NCBI GenBank assembly: GCA_945882475.1
Contig: CAMCWJ010000110.1
Coordinates: forward strand, 1 to 8,419
Length of the DNA: 8,419 bases
Reading direction: 5' to 3'
Source: Bifidobacterium breve
GTDB taxonomy: Bacteria; Actinomycetota; Actinomycetes; Mycobacteriales; Mycobacteriaceae
Below the pieces are notes generated by a model. That model saw nothing but the letters and a program-made list of their open reading frames with translations. It was not told the origin of the DNA and ran no database searches. The position numbers and the translations under genes are program-made. Positions 1-7,230 of the stretch are shown here, piece by piece. How positions within the stretch are numbered: the stretch's first letter is position 1; each line of letters opens with the position of its first letter.

Positions 1-710
1 GCCGTGAGATCGTCCGGCTGATCGCCGAGATCGGCATGGGTGCCGGGGCGATGGCGGTGGTCGGCGGCACCGTGGCCATCGTCGGATTCGTCACCCTCTC
101 CGCCGGATCGCTGATCGCCATCCAGGGCTTCTCGTCGCTGGGCAACATCGGGGTGGAGGCCTTCACCGGATTCCTGGCCGCCATGGTCAACGTGCGACTC
201 ACCGCGCCGGTGGTGACCGGTGAGGCGCTGGCCGCCACCGTCGGCGCCGGTTCCACCGCGGAAATCGGCGCCATGCGGATCTCGGAGGAGATCGACGCCC
301 TCGAGGTGATGGGCATCAAGAGCATCTCGTATCTGGTCTCCACCCGGATCGTGGCCGGTTGCGTGGTGATCATCCCGCTGTACGCGATGGCGCTCATCAT
401 GGCTTTCCTGTCAGCGCAGTTGACCACCACCGTCCTCTACGGTCAGTCGGGCGGCACCTACTCGCACTACTTCCACACCTTCCTGCGGCCCAACGACGTG
501 TTCTGGTCGTTCATCCAGGTGATCATCATCTCGGTGATCGTGATGATCAATCACTGCTACTTCGGCTACAACGCCAAGGGCGGCCCGGTGGGCGTCGGCG
601 AGGCGGTGGGCCGCTCCATGCGTACCTCGCTGGTGGTGGTGCAGTTCGTGGTCCTGTTCGCTTCGTTGGCGCTCTACGGCACCAACCCGAACTTCAACCT
701 CACGGTGTAA
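1..710 (+). CDS. yrbEB: YrbE-B / MlaE-type ABC permease of an Mce lipid transporter, 3' part
   Basis: This is an inner-membrane permease subunit which, with its YrbE-A partner and the MceG/Mkl ATPase, should power lipid transport through the Mce tunnel. The frame is open from base 3 (first residues REIVRLIAEIG) to the TAA at 708-710. The window holds 235 codons and no start; family members are about 280-290 residues, so roughly 50 N-terminal residues are missing. The ATG at 36 is internal, because the conserved frame runs on upstream. Hydrophobic segments lie near nt 50-125, 335-420, 510-560 and 630-690. The motif SEEIDALEVMG (about nt 282-314) fits the EExDA signature of YrbE proteins, which corresponds to the cytoplasmic loop that contacts the ATPase. 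That motif and the position just before mceA make the family certain. Naming it the B rather than the A paralogue rests on its place next to mceA and on the sequence as I remember it. Confidence 0.95.
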   Translation, partial: REIVRLIAEIGMGAGAMAVVGGTVAIVGFVTLSAGSLIAIQGFSSLGNIGVEAFTGFLAAMVNVRLTAPVVTGEALAATVGAGSTAEIGAMRISEEIDALEVMGIKSISYLVSTRIVAGCVVIIPLYAMALIMAFLSAQLTTTVLYGQSGGTYSHYFHTFLRPNDVFWSFIQVIIISVIVMINHCYFGYNAKGGPVGVGEAVGRSMRTSLVVVQFVVLFASLALYGTNPNFNLTV

Positions 711-716
711 CGGCCG

Positions 717-1928
717 ATGACAGCACCCCTGAACACCCAACGGCGGCCACCGCTGAAGCTGGCGGGCATCGTTCTGCTCGCCGTACTGGCGCTCATTACG
801 ACGTTCGTGTTCCTGCAGTTCCGCGGAAAGCTCACGCCCACAGAACAACTCACGGTGGTCTCCAGCCGCGCCGGCCTGGTGATGGACCCGAACTCGAAGG
901 TCACCTTCAACGGGGTCGAGATCGGCCGGGTCAAGACCATCTCGGCGCAGATGCGGGACGGCAGGGAAGCCGCCAAGCTGACCCTCGACGTCAACCCCCG
1001 CTACCTTCCGCTCATTCCGTCGAACGTTCAGGCCGATATCCAGGCCACCACGATCTTCGGCAACAAGTACGTCTCCCTCACCAGCCCGGCCAGCCCGAGC
1101 CCTACGCGGATCAGCAGTTCCGACGTCATCGACGCCCGCAACGTGACCGTGGAGTTCAACACCCTGTTCGAAACCATCACCGGAATCGCCGAGCGGATCG
1201 ACCCGGTCAAGCTGAATCTCACGTTGACCGCGACTGCGGAGTCCCTGACCGGCCTCGGCACCAAACTCGGCAAGTCGCTGGTGAGCGCCAACGAGGCCCT
1301 GACGGAGATCAATCCGCGCCTGCCACGCTTCCAGTACGGCATGCAGAGGCTCGCCGACGTCGCCGACATCTACACCGCGGCCGGCCCGGATTTCTGGGAC
1401 GCCCTGGACAATTCACTGACCACGGCGCGCACCCTGACCTCGCAGCGCGGCGATTTGGACGCCGCACTGCTGGCCGCCGCCGGATTCGGCAACACCGGCG
1501 CCGACGTCCTGGAGCGTGGCGCGCCGTATCTGGTCCGGACCCTGTCTGATCTGGTTCCGACCTCGCAACTGCTCGACACCTACAGCCCCGCGCTGTTTTG
1601 CATGATCCGCAACTACGCCGAACTCGTTCCCGAAGCGAACGCCTCGTTCGGCGGTAACGGCTACTCGCTGGCCACCAACTCGCAGTTGCTCGGTGCGGCG
1701 AACGCCTATGTGTTCCCCGAGAACCTTCCGCGGGTGAACGCCCGTGGCGGCCCCGGCGGCGCTCCCGGCTGCTGGCAGCCCATCGACAGAAACTTCTGGC
1801 CGGCCCCCACCCTGGTGACCGACACCGGTGTGTCGATCGCCCCCTACAACCACTTCGAACTCGGTCAACCGTTCCTGCAGGAATATGTCTGGGGACGCCA
1901 AATCGGACAGCACACGATAAACCCATGA
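717..1928 (+). CDS. mceA: MCE family protein MceA (Mce1/Mce2 type)
   Basis: A 403-residue subunit of the Mce lipid-transport tunnel. An uncleaved membrane anchor spans about residues 14-34, followed by the MCE domain at about 43-121, with the core motif NGVEIGRV (65-72) and pore-loop region TTIFGNKYVSL (111-121). A long helical region from about 140 to 280 should form part of the tunnel wall. The C-terminal domain carries the conserved stretch NLPRVNARGGPGGAPGCW and ends in EYVWGRQ...TINP, as in M. tuberculosis Mce1A and Mce2A. Cys295 and Cys352 could pair. Mce1A is about 454 residues as I recall; this protein is shorter because the hydrophobic stretch before the NLPRVNARGG motif is absent, so its size is closer to Mce2A (about 404). 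The ATG lies 6 bases after yrbEB with no clear Shine-Dalgarno, so translation probably depends on coupling. The gene overlaps mceB by 4 bases. Confidence 0.96.
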   Translation: MTAPLNTQRRPPLKLAGIVLLAVLALITTFVFLQFRGKLTPTEQLTVVSSRAGLVMDPNSKVTFNGVEIGRVKTISAQMRDGREAAKLTLDVNPRYLPLIPSNVQADIQATTIFGNKYVSLTSPASPSPTRISSSDVIDARNVTVEFNTLFETITGIAERIDPVKLNLTLTATAESLTGLGTKLGKSLVSANEALTEINPRLPRFQYGMQRLADVADIYTAAGPDFWDALDNSLTTARTLTSQRGDLDAALLAAAGFGNTGADVLERGAPYLVRTLSDLVPTSQLLDTYSPALFCMIRNYAELVPEANASFGGNGYSLATNSQLLGAANAYVFPENLPRVNARGGPGGAPGCWQPIDRNFWPAPTLVTDTGVSIAPYNHFELGQPFLQEYVWGRQIGQHTINP

Positions 1929-2965
1929 ACTTCAGAGCGACAGCCGTCAAACTCGGCATCTTCTCAGTGGTGCTGACGTTGTGCACCGCCATGCTGGTCG
2001 TCATCTTCGGCCAACTGCGTTTCGAGCGGAACACCAAGTATTTCGCCGAGTTCAGCAACGGCAGCGGGTTGCGGCCCGGCCAGTTCGTGCGCGCCGGGGG
2101 CGTCGAGGTCGGCAAGGTCGCCGCGGTGTCGCTGATCGACAACAGCCAGCGTGTCCGGGTCGCCTTTGACGTGGACAAGTCGCTGCCGCTGTATCAGTCC
2201 ACCACCGCCTCGATCCGCTACGCCAACCTGATCGGCGACCGGTTCCTCAACCTCGAGCGCGGCACCGGTGAGGGTGCCGACAAGGTGCTGCCCCGGGAGG
2301 GCGTCATCCCGGTCGCGCGCACCCAGCCGGCCCTAGACCTCGATGCGCTGATCGGCGGCTTCAAGCCGCTGTTCAAGGCGCTGGAACCCGAGAAGGTCAA
2401 CAACATCGCCACGTCCCTGGTCACGGTGTTCCAGGGCCAGGGCGGCACGGTCAGCGACATCCTCAGCCAGACAGCGCAATTGACCTCGACGCTGGCCGAT
2501 CGGGACCGCGCCATCGGCGAGGTGATCACCAACCTCAACACCGTGCTGGGAACCGTCGTCAAGCACCAGAAGGAATTCGACGCGACGGTCAACAACTTCG
2601 AGATCCTTATTACCGGCCTGAAGAACCGGGCTGATCCGCTGGCCGGCGCGATCGCCGACATCAGCACCGCGTCGGGAACCCTGGCCGGACTGTTGCGCGA
2701 CGACCGCCCGCTGCTGCAGCAGACCACCGCCCAGATTGAGACCCTCCAGCAGCCGTTCGCCGACGCGCCCGAAAAGCTGGACAAGCTGCTGGCGGACTAC
2801 CCGGCCGCGGTGACCCTGATCGGTCGCACGGGTGGTATCTACGGCGACTTCCAGAACTTCTATCTGTGCGACATCAAGCTCAAGCTGAATGGTCTTCAGC
2901 CCGGTGGCCCGGTCCGCACCGTCAACGTCACCACCCAGCCGTCTGGTAGGTGCACCCCGAAATGA
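1925..2965 (+). CDS. mceB: MCE family protein MceB
   Basis: A 346-residue second subunit of the Mce heterohexamer, the same length as I recall for Mce1B. A membrane anchor spans about residues 9-29 and the MCE domain about 38-112, with core motif GGVEVGKV (58-65) and pore-loop region NLIGDRFLNLERG. The segment LDLDALIGGFKPLF (about 136-149) marks the start of the long helical part, which runs to about residue 300. The C-terminus has the conserved motif YGDFQNFYLCDIK and ends GRCTPK; Cys315 and Cys343 are a likely disulfide pair. There is no proline-rich tail, unlike the next two subunits. The start ATG overlaps the mceA stop (ATGA, 1925-1928) and no Shine-Dalgarno is visible, so ribosomes probably reinitiate after mceA. 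The stop overlaps the mceC start in the same way. Confidence 0.96.
   Translation: MNFRATAVKLGIFSVVLTLCTAMLVVIFGQLRFERNTKYFAEFSNGSGLRPGQFVRAGGVEVGKVAAVSLIDNSQRVRVAFDVDKSLPLYQSTTASIRYANLIGDRFLNLERGTGEGADKVLPREGVIPVARTQPALDLDALIGGFKPLFKALEPEKVNNIATSLVTVFQGQGGTVSDILSQTAQLTSTLADRDRAIGEVITNLNTVLGTVVKHQKEFDATVNNFEILITGLKNRADPLAGAIADISTASGTLAGLLRDDRPLLQQTTAQIETLQQPFADAPEKLDKLLADYPAAVTLIGRTGGIYGDFQNFYLCDIKLKLNGLQPGGPVRTVNVTTQPSGRCTPK
2945..2952 (+). promoter_or_regulatory. Probable ribosome binding site of mceC
   Basis: The purine-rich sequence GGTAGGTG lies inside the 3' end of mceB, 9 bases before the ATG at 2962. It favours that ATG over the in-frame GTG at 2950, since the GTG lies within this site and would leave no ribosome binding site of its own. 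Confidence 0.45.
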
Positions 2966-4416
2966 GAACACTCGAAGGCTCCGACCGGATTCGCAACGGC
3001 CTGATCGGCCTGCTGATTCTGCTCATGGTCGTCGGCGTAGGCCAGTCTTTCGCGAGCATCCCGATGCTGTTCGCCAAGCCGATCTACTACGCGCACTTCA
3101 GCGACTCGGCCGGGTCGGCCCCCGGTGACAAAGTCCGAATCAGCGGCGTCGACGTGGGGCAGCTCAAGTCGCTGAAGATCGACGGCGACCGGGTTCTGGT
3201 CGGGTTCACCCTCGGCCATGAGCGCATCGGCACCGACAGCCGGGTGTCGATCCGCACCGACACCATCCTGGGCAAGCGGGTGATGGAGATCGAGCCGCGC
3301 GGCAACAAGTACCTGCCGGTCGGAAGCGTGCTCCCGCTGGAGCAGAGCACCACGCCGTACCAGCTCTACGACGCGTTCTCCGACCTCACCCGAACCACCG
3401 CCGGCTGGGATCTCGACGCGGTGAAGAAGTCGCTGAACGTCCTGAGCGAGACCCTCGATCAGAGCTCGCCGCAGCTGAGTGCGGCCCTCGACGGCATCGC
3501 CCGCTTCTCCGACACCATCGGCAAGCGCGACGACGAGTTCAAGCTGCTGCTCTCGCAGGCGAGCAAGGTTGCCAGTGTGATCGGCGACCGCAGCGATCAG
3601 ATCAACCGCCTGCTGGTCAACGCCCAGGTTCTGCTGTCGGCGGTCAACGCCCGCGGCCAGGCAATCGACTACCTGCTGCAGAACGTATCCGAGGTCTCGA
3701 GGCAGTTCGCCGGGTTCATCGACGACAATCCGAACCTCAATAATGTTCTGACGCAACTGAATACGATCAGCGATGTGCTGTACAAGCGTAGGGCGGACTT
3801 TGCCGACGCGATCACCATCGCCTCCAAGATCATGAGCGGACTGTCCGAGTCGATCGCTTCGGGCCCGTACTTCAAGACCCTCGTGGTGAACCTGGTGCCC
3901 GGCCAGCTCATGCAGCCGTTCGTCGACGCGGCGTTCAAGAAGCGTGGCATCGATCCGCAGGAGTTCTGGCGCAACGCCGGGCTGCCCGCGTTCCGGTTCC
4001 CCGATCCGACTGCGCCCTCCCAGGCCAACGGCGCCCCTCCCGCCCCGCAGCAGGTTCTGGAGGGCACCCCGGAGTTCCCGGGCCCCGCCGTCGGCCCCGG
4101 CTCGCCGTGCTCTTACACGCCCACCGCGAACAGCATGACCCCGGGCAACCCGCTGCCGTGCGCCGCGGCGACCCAGGGGCCGTACGGCCCGGTGCCCGGC
4201 GGGTTCGGCCCGCCCGACATCGCCATCTCGGCACCCGTCGCTGATCCGACGTCACCGAATCACGGCGTGCCGGCGGCGGTCATCCCCGGCACCGACGGTC
4301 CGATCGTCCCGGGTCTGCCGGGTCCCGCGCTGGCACCCGGTCCGGCGGGGGCGCGCACCGTCCCGCTGCCCGGCCCGGTCCCGGACATTGCGCCCGTCGA
4401 CATGGGAGGTTCGTAG
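2962..4416 (+). CDS. mceC: MCE family protein MceC with proline-rich tail
   Basis: A 484-residue tunnel subunit. The chosen start is the ATG at 2962, giving MRTLEGSDRIR, which matches the MRTLE start recalled for Mce1C and makes an ATGA overlap with the mceB stop. An in-frame GTG at 2950 would add only four residues and is less likely. A membrane anchor spans about residues 13-35; the MCE domain is at about 41-113, with core motif SGVDVGQL (61-68) and pore-loop region TILGKRVMEIEPRG. A helical region runs from about 130 to 300, and LVPGQLMQPFVDAAFKKRGI is the conserved stretch before the tail. From about residue 346 to the end the protein is rich in Pro, Gly and Ala, with no recognisable domain. 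This tail holds the only two cysteines, Cys383 (SPCSYTP) and Cys400 (PLPCAAA). The tail is expected on the non-cytoplasmic side; its role is unknown. Confidence 0.95.
   Translation: MRTLEGSDRIRNGLIGLLILLMVVGVGQSFASIPMLFAKPIYYAHFSDSAGSAPGDKVRISGVDVGQLKSLKIDGDRVLVGFTLGHERIGTDSRVSIRTDTILGKRVMEIEPRGNKYLPVGSVLPLEQSTTPYQLYDAFSDLTRTTAGWDLDAVKKSLNVLSETLDQSSPQLSAALDGIARFSDTIGKRDDEFKLLLSQASKVASVIGDRSDQINRLLVNAQVLLSAVNARGQAIDYLLQNVSEVSRQFAGFIDDNPNLNNVLTQLNTISDVLYKRRADFADAITIASKIMSGLSESIASGPYFKTLVVNLVPGQLMQPFVDAAFKKRGIDPQEFWRNAGLPAFRFPDPTAPSQANGAPPAPQQVLEGTPEFPGPAVGPGSPCSYTPTANSMTPGNPLPCAAATQGPYGPVPGGFGPPDIAISAPVADPTSPNHGVPAAVIPGTDGPIVPGLPGPALAPGPAGARTVPLPGPVPDIAPVDMGGS
4404..4410 (+). promoter_or_regulatory. 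Ribosome binding site of mceD
   Basis: GGGAGGT is a strong Shine-Dalgarno match, set in the last codons of mceC and ending 9 bases before the mceD ATG at 4420. It is the best ribosome binding site in the window and confirms the mceD start. Confidence 0.75.
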
Positions 4417-4419
4417 GCC

Positions 4420-6060
4420 ATGTCCACACTTGACGTCCGCAACAAGGGACTCTCCAAGCTCACCCGGGGATCGGCGATCGTGGCCGCGCTCGCTGTCGTC
4501 CTCGCGCTGATCGCGGCGTTCGTGGGCTGGAACCTGTACAAGAAGTCCTCCACCACAACCGTCGTCGCGTACTTCGCCGATGCCCTCGCGGTGTACCCGG
4601 GTGACCGGGTTCAGATCATGGGCGTCAAGGTCGGCGCTGTCGACAGCGTCGAACCGGCCGGCGACAAGATGAAGGTCACGCTGAGCTTCGACAGCCAGTA
4701 CAAGGTGCCGGCCGATGCGACCGCCTCGGTGCTGAACCCGACGGTGGTCGCCTCTCGCGTGATCCAGTTGTCCCCGCCCTATACCGGTGGCCCGGCACTG
4801 GCGGACAATTCGGTGATTCCGCTGGAGCGCACCCAGGTGCCGATCGAGTGGGACGACATTCGCAACCAACTCGACAAGCTGGTCACCGACCTCGGGCCCA
4901 CGCCGAGCCAGCCCAAGGGCCCGCTGGGTGATCTTGTCGAGTCCCTGGCCGACGGCCTCAACGGCAAGGGCGTGCAGATCAACACCACCTTCCGCGCCCT
5001 CAGTGACGCGGTCGCAGCCCTCAACGAGGGCCGGGGTGATCTCTTCTCGGTCACCAAGAGCCTGGCGTTGTTCGTCAACGCCCTGCACAAGAGCGATCAG
5101 CAGTTCGTCGCCCTCAACAATGATCTGGCCGCGTTCACGACGTCGCTCAACAACTCCGATCAGGAGCTGGCGACGGCGGTCAAGGAGATCGACGCCCTGC
5201 TCAAGACCGCCCGCAAGTTCGTCGACGACAACGGCTCGGTGCTCGCCAAGGACATCAACAACCTGGCCGGGGTGACCAACGCGCTCATGCAGCCCGACGC
5301 CCGCAACGGCATCGAGACGGCGCTGCACGTGTACCCGAACCTGTCGGCGAACATCAACCAGATCTATCACCCGGCACACGGCTCGATCCAGGGCATCCCG
5401 GCGATCGCCAGCTGGGCCAATCCGATGCAGTTCATCTGCAGCGCGATCCAGGCCGGCAGCCGGCTCGGCTATCAGGATTCGGCGGAGCTGTGTGCCCAGT
5501 ACCTGGCGCCGATCTTCGATGCCACCAAGTTCAACTACGCGCCTTTCAGCCTGAACCAGTTCTCCGGTGCCGACACGCTGCCGAAGTACGTCGCCTACTC
5601 CGAGGAGCGGCTGCGGCCTCCGTCGGGGTGGAAGGACACGACAGTGCCGGGCATCTGGTCGCGGGACACCCTGTTCTCGCACGGCAACTCCTCCACGGTC
5701 CCGTGGCAGGGCCCGTTCGGGGAGCCGGACTGGATCGTGGCTAAAGGCATGCAGGGCGTCGAGGTCGGACCGTTCACCGCCCCGATGCTCACGCCGGATT
5801 CGCTGGCCGCGCTGATGGGCGGACCCGACCCCACGTCGATTCCGGCGGCCGGCCCGCCCGGTGGTGCACCGCCGAACGCCTACGACCAGAAGAACCCGCT
5901 GCCGCCGCCGTGGTACCCCGGTGCGCCGCCGCCGCCCGCGCCGGGTGTCGACGTCGTCCCCGGTCCGCTACCGGTGTCGCAGCAGACCGGCCCGCCGCCG
6001 CCCGCGCCGGCACCTGCCGCACCCGCGCCGATGCTGCCTGCTGAGATGGGGACCGGATAG
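4420..6060 (+). CDS. mceD: MCE family protein MceD with proline-rich tail
   Basis: A 546-residue protein, the longest Mce subunit here. It starts MSTLDVRNKGLSKL. A membrane anchor spans about residues 17-38 and the MCE domain about 47-120, with core motif MGVKVGAV (67-74). The pore-loop region reads NPTVVASRVIQLSPPYTGG; it lacks the glycine of the xLGx or FGN type found in MceA, B, C and E, and the same deviation is recalled for M. tuberculosis Mce1D. The helical part carries the conserved EGRGDLFSVTKSLALF. A globular C-terminal section includes IQAGSRLGYQDSAELCAQYL, with Cys340 and Cys358 as a likely pair, and AYSEERLRPP. From about residue 467 the protein becomes a Pro/Gly/Ala tail with two PPPPAP blocks. 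Mce1D is recalled as about 530 residues, so the size is normal. The stop shares one base with the mceE start. Confidence 0.95.
   Translation: MSTLDVRNKGLSKLTRGSAIVAALAVVLALIAAFVGWNLYKKSSTTTVVAYFADALAVYPGDRVQIMGVKVGAVDSVEPAGDKMKVTLSFDSQYKVPADATASVLNPTVVASRVIQLSPPYTGGPALADNSVIPLERTQVPIEWDDIRNQLDKLVTDLGPTPSQPKGPLGDLVESLADGLNGKGVQINTTFRALSDAVAALNEGRGDLFSVTKSLALFVNALHKSDQQFVALNNDLAAFTTSLNNSDQELATAVKEIDALLKTARKFVDDNGSVLAKDINNLAGVTNALMQPDARNGIETALHVYPNLSANINQIYHPAHGSIQGIPAIASWANPMQFICSAIQAGSRLGYQDSAELCAQYLAPIFDATKFNYAPFSLNQFSGADTLPKYVAYSEERLRPPSGWKDTTVPGIWSRDTLFSHGNSSTVPWQGPFGEPDWIVAKGMQGVEVGPFTAPMLTPDSLAALMGGPDPTSIPAAGPPGGAPPNAYDQKNPLPPPWYPGAPPPPAPGVDVVPGPLPVSQQTGPPPPAPAPAAPAPMLPAEMGTG
5926..5944 (+). 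repeat. Direct repeat copy 1, coding PPPPAP in MceD
   Basis: A 19-base sequence identical to the one at 5992-6010, in the same reading frame 66 bases upstream. Both copies code PPPPAP in the proline-rich tail of MceD. This is low-complexity coding sequence and a possible slippage site, not a mobile or regulatory repeat. Confidence 0.6.
5992..6010 (+). repeat. Direct repeat copy 2, coding PPPPAP in MceD
   Basis: Exact match to 5926-5944, in frame at codons 525-530 of MceD. The two copies are separated by 47 bases coding a different sequence, GVDVVPGPLPVSQQTG. Confidence 0.6.
6048..6052 (+). promoter_or_regulatory. Probable ribosome binding site of mceE
   Basis: GGGGA ends 7 bases before the GTG at 6060. 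It supports this GTG as the start of mceE; the next in-frame ATG would fall inside the signal peptide at residue 22. Confidence 0.5.
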
Positions 6061-7214
6061 TGAACGCATTCAACTCCGCTCGCCGACTGGGCTGGCGCGC
6101 ACTGGCGCTGGGCGTCGCCACGATGGTGCTGTCGTCCTGCGGATGGCAAGGTATCGCCAACGTGCCGCTTCCGGTCGGTCCGGGCACCGGCAAGAACTCC
6201 AAGACGGTGTACGTCCAGGTCGAGGACACGTTGGCGCTCAACACCAACAGCCGGGTCCGGGTGGCCGATGTCTTTGTCGGAACCGTGCGCGAAATCAAGC
6301 TCAAGGACTGGGTTCCGACGCTCACCCTGACCATGGAGCCGGGCATTGATCTGCCCGCCAACGCCACTGCCAAGATCGGCCAGAGCAGCATCCTGGGCAC
6401 CCAGCACGTCGAGTTGGCCGCACCGGCGAGTCCGTCGTCGGAGCCACTGCGCGACGGCGCGACGATCCCGCTGAAGAACTCGTCGTCCTTCCCGACCGTC
6501 GAGCGGACCCTGGCCAGCGTCGCCACCGTGCTGCGCGGCGGCGGCATCCCGAACCTGGAGATCATCCAGACCGAGGTCAACAATCTGCTCAGTGGCAATG
6601 TCGACCAGATCCGTGCCTTCCTCACCAATCTGGACACGTTCACCGACGGGCTGAACAAGCAACGCGATGACATCGCGCGGGCCATCGAGTCGACCAACAG
6701 GCTGTTCACGTACGTGGCCAGCCGCAACGACACCATCGACCGACTGCTGGTCGATCTGCCCCCGCTGGTGACCTATCTGGCAGGTGCCCGGGACCGGTTG
6801 AGCGACGCGGTGATCGCGCTAGGCCGCTTCAACCAGGTGACCGGTGAGACGCTGTCCGCGGCCCAGGCCGATCTGACCAACAACCTGGCGACGTTGCAGC
6901 GCCCGCTCAAGCAACTCGGACGCAGCGCGCCGTACTTCCTCGAGGCGATGAAGCTCATCGTCACCAACCCCTACCCGCTGGACGGCATCCCTAAGGCCAT
7001 GCGCGGCGACTACATCAACCTGTCGCTGACGGCCGATCTGACGCTCAGCGCGCTGGACAACGCATTCCTGACCGGCACCGGGTTCTCGGGCATGTTGCGG
7101 GCTCTGGAGCAGTCCTGGGGCCGTGACCCGGCGACGATGATCCCGGACGTCCGGTTCACCCCGCACCCGAACATGACCGACGGCGGCGGCCCGTACGTCG
7201 AGCGTGGCGAGTGA
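6060..7214 (+). CDS. mceE: MCE family lipoprotein MceE (LprK-like)
   Basis: A 384-residue lipoprotein subunit of the Mce tunnel. The GTG start shares its first base with the last base of the mceD stop (TAGTG). A basic N-terminus and hydrophobic stretch lead to the lipobox LSSC, with Cys27 as the expected lipidated residue after signal peptidase II cleavage; the other subunits have an ordinary anchor here. The MCE domain is at about 48-121. Its core motif reads ADVFVGTV (69-76), with Asp where most other subunits have Gly, and the pore-loop region is SILGTQHVELA. A helical region follows (about 135-300), including LRGGGIPNLE and FLTNLDTFTDGLNKQRDDI. The C-terminal part has MRGDYINLSLT and NAFLTGTGFSGMLRALEQSWGRDP cores, as in M. 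tuberculosis LprK. Cys27 is the only cysteine. The sequence ends YVERGE, slightly shorter than LprK (about 390 residues), which as I recall ends with a cysteine. Confidence 0.96.
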   Translation: MNAFNSARRLGWRALALGVATMVLSSCGWQGIANVPLPVGPGTGKNSKTVYVQVEDTLALNTNSRVRVADVFVGTVREIKLKDWVPTLTLTMEPGIDLPANATAKIGQSSILGTQHVELAAPASPSSEPLRDGATIPLKNSSSFPTVERTLASVATVLRGGGIPNLEIIQTEVNNLLSGNVDQIRAFLTNLDTFTDGLNKQRDDIARAIESTNRLFTYVASRNDTIDRLLVDLPPLVTYLAGARDRLSDAVIALGRFNQVTGETLSAAQADLTNNLATLQRPLKQLGRSAPYFLEAMKLIVTNPYPLDGIPKAMRGDYINLSLTADLTLSALDNAFLTGTGFSGMLRALEQSWGRDPATMIPDVRFTPHPNMTDGGGPYVERGE

Positions 7215-7216
7215 GT

Positions 7217-7222
7217 AGGGGA
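7217..7222 (+). promoter_or_regulatory. Ribosome binding site of mceF
   Basis: AGGGGA lies in the 16-base gap after mceE and ends 8 bases before the mceF ATG at 7231. This supports that start. It is the only junction where the site lies wholly between the genes. Confidence 0.7.
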
Positions 7223-7230
7223 CTGGACCG

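Noticed and set aside
711..716. Possible promoter between yrbEB and mceA
   Set aside because: The gap is only 6 bases, and no -10 or -35 pattern could be supported in the end of yrbEB. Operon transcription from upstream is simpler.
359..1549. A 396-codon + strand frame crossing from yrbEB into mceA
   Set aside because: It is out of frame with two clearly conserved proteins, and its product is rich in Arg, His and Pro with no hydrophobic pattern or motif. It is a shadow of high GC content.
2950..2952. GTG as an upstream start for mceC
   Set aside because: It adds only four residues, lies within the likely ribosome binding site, and does not match the family's MRTLE start at 2962.
2896..3756. 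A 286-codon minus-strand frame opposite mceC
   Set aside because: Antisense to a conserved gene, with no domain and no ribosome binding site that I can support.
4252..5682. A 476-codon open frame on the minus strand opposite mceC/mceD
   Set aside because: It lies fully antisense to two conserved genes. Its product is a low-complexity mix rich in Arg, Val and Gly/Asp with no recognisable domain. Long antisense frames are expected in high-GC coding DNA because stop codons are rare in the complementary frame.
1446..7010. RGD tripeptides in MceA (residues 244-246), MceD (EGRGDL) and MceE (MRGDY), suggestive of integrin binding
   Set aside because: All three lie in or next to the conserved helical or core parts of the tunnel, and the MceD and MceE ones match conserved family positions. 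A tripeptide is too weak to claim host-cell adhesion.
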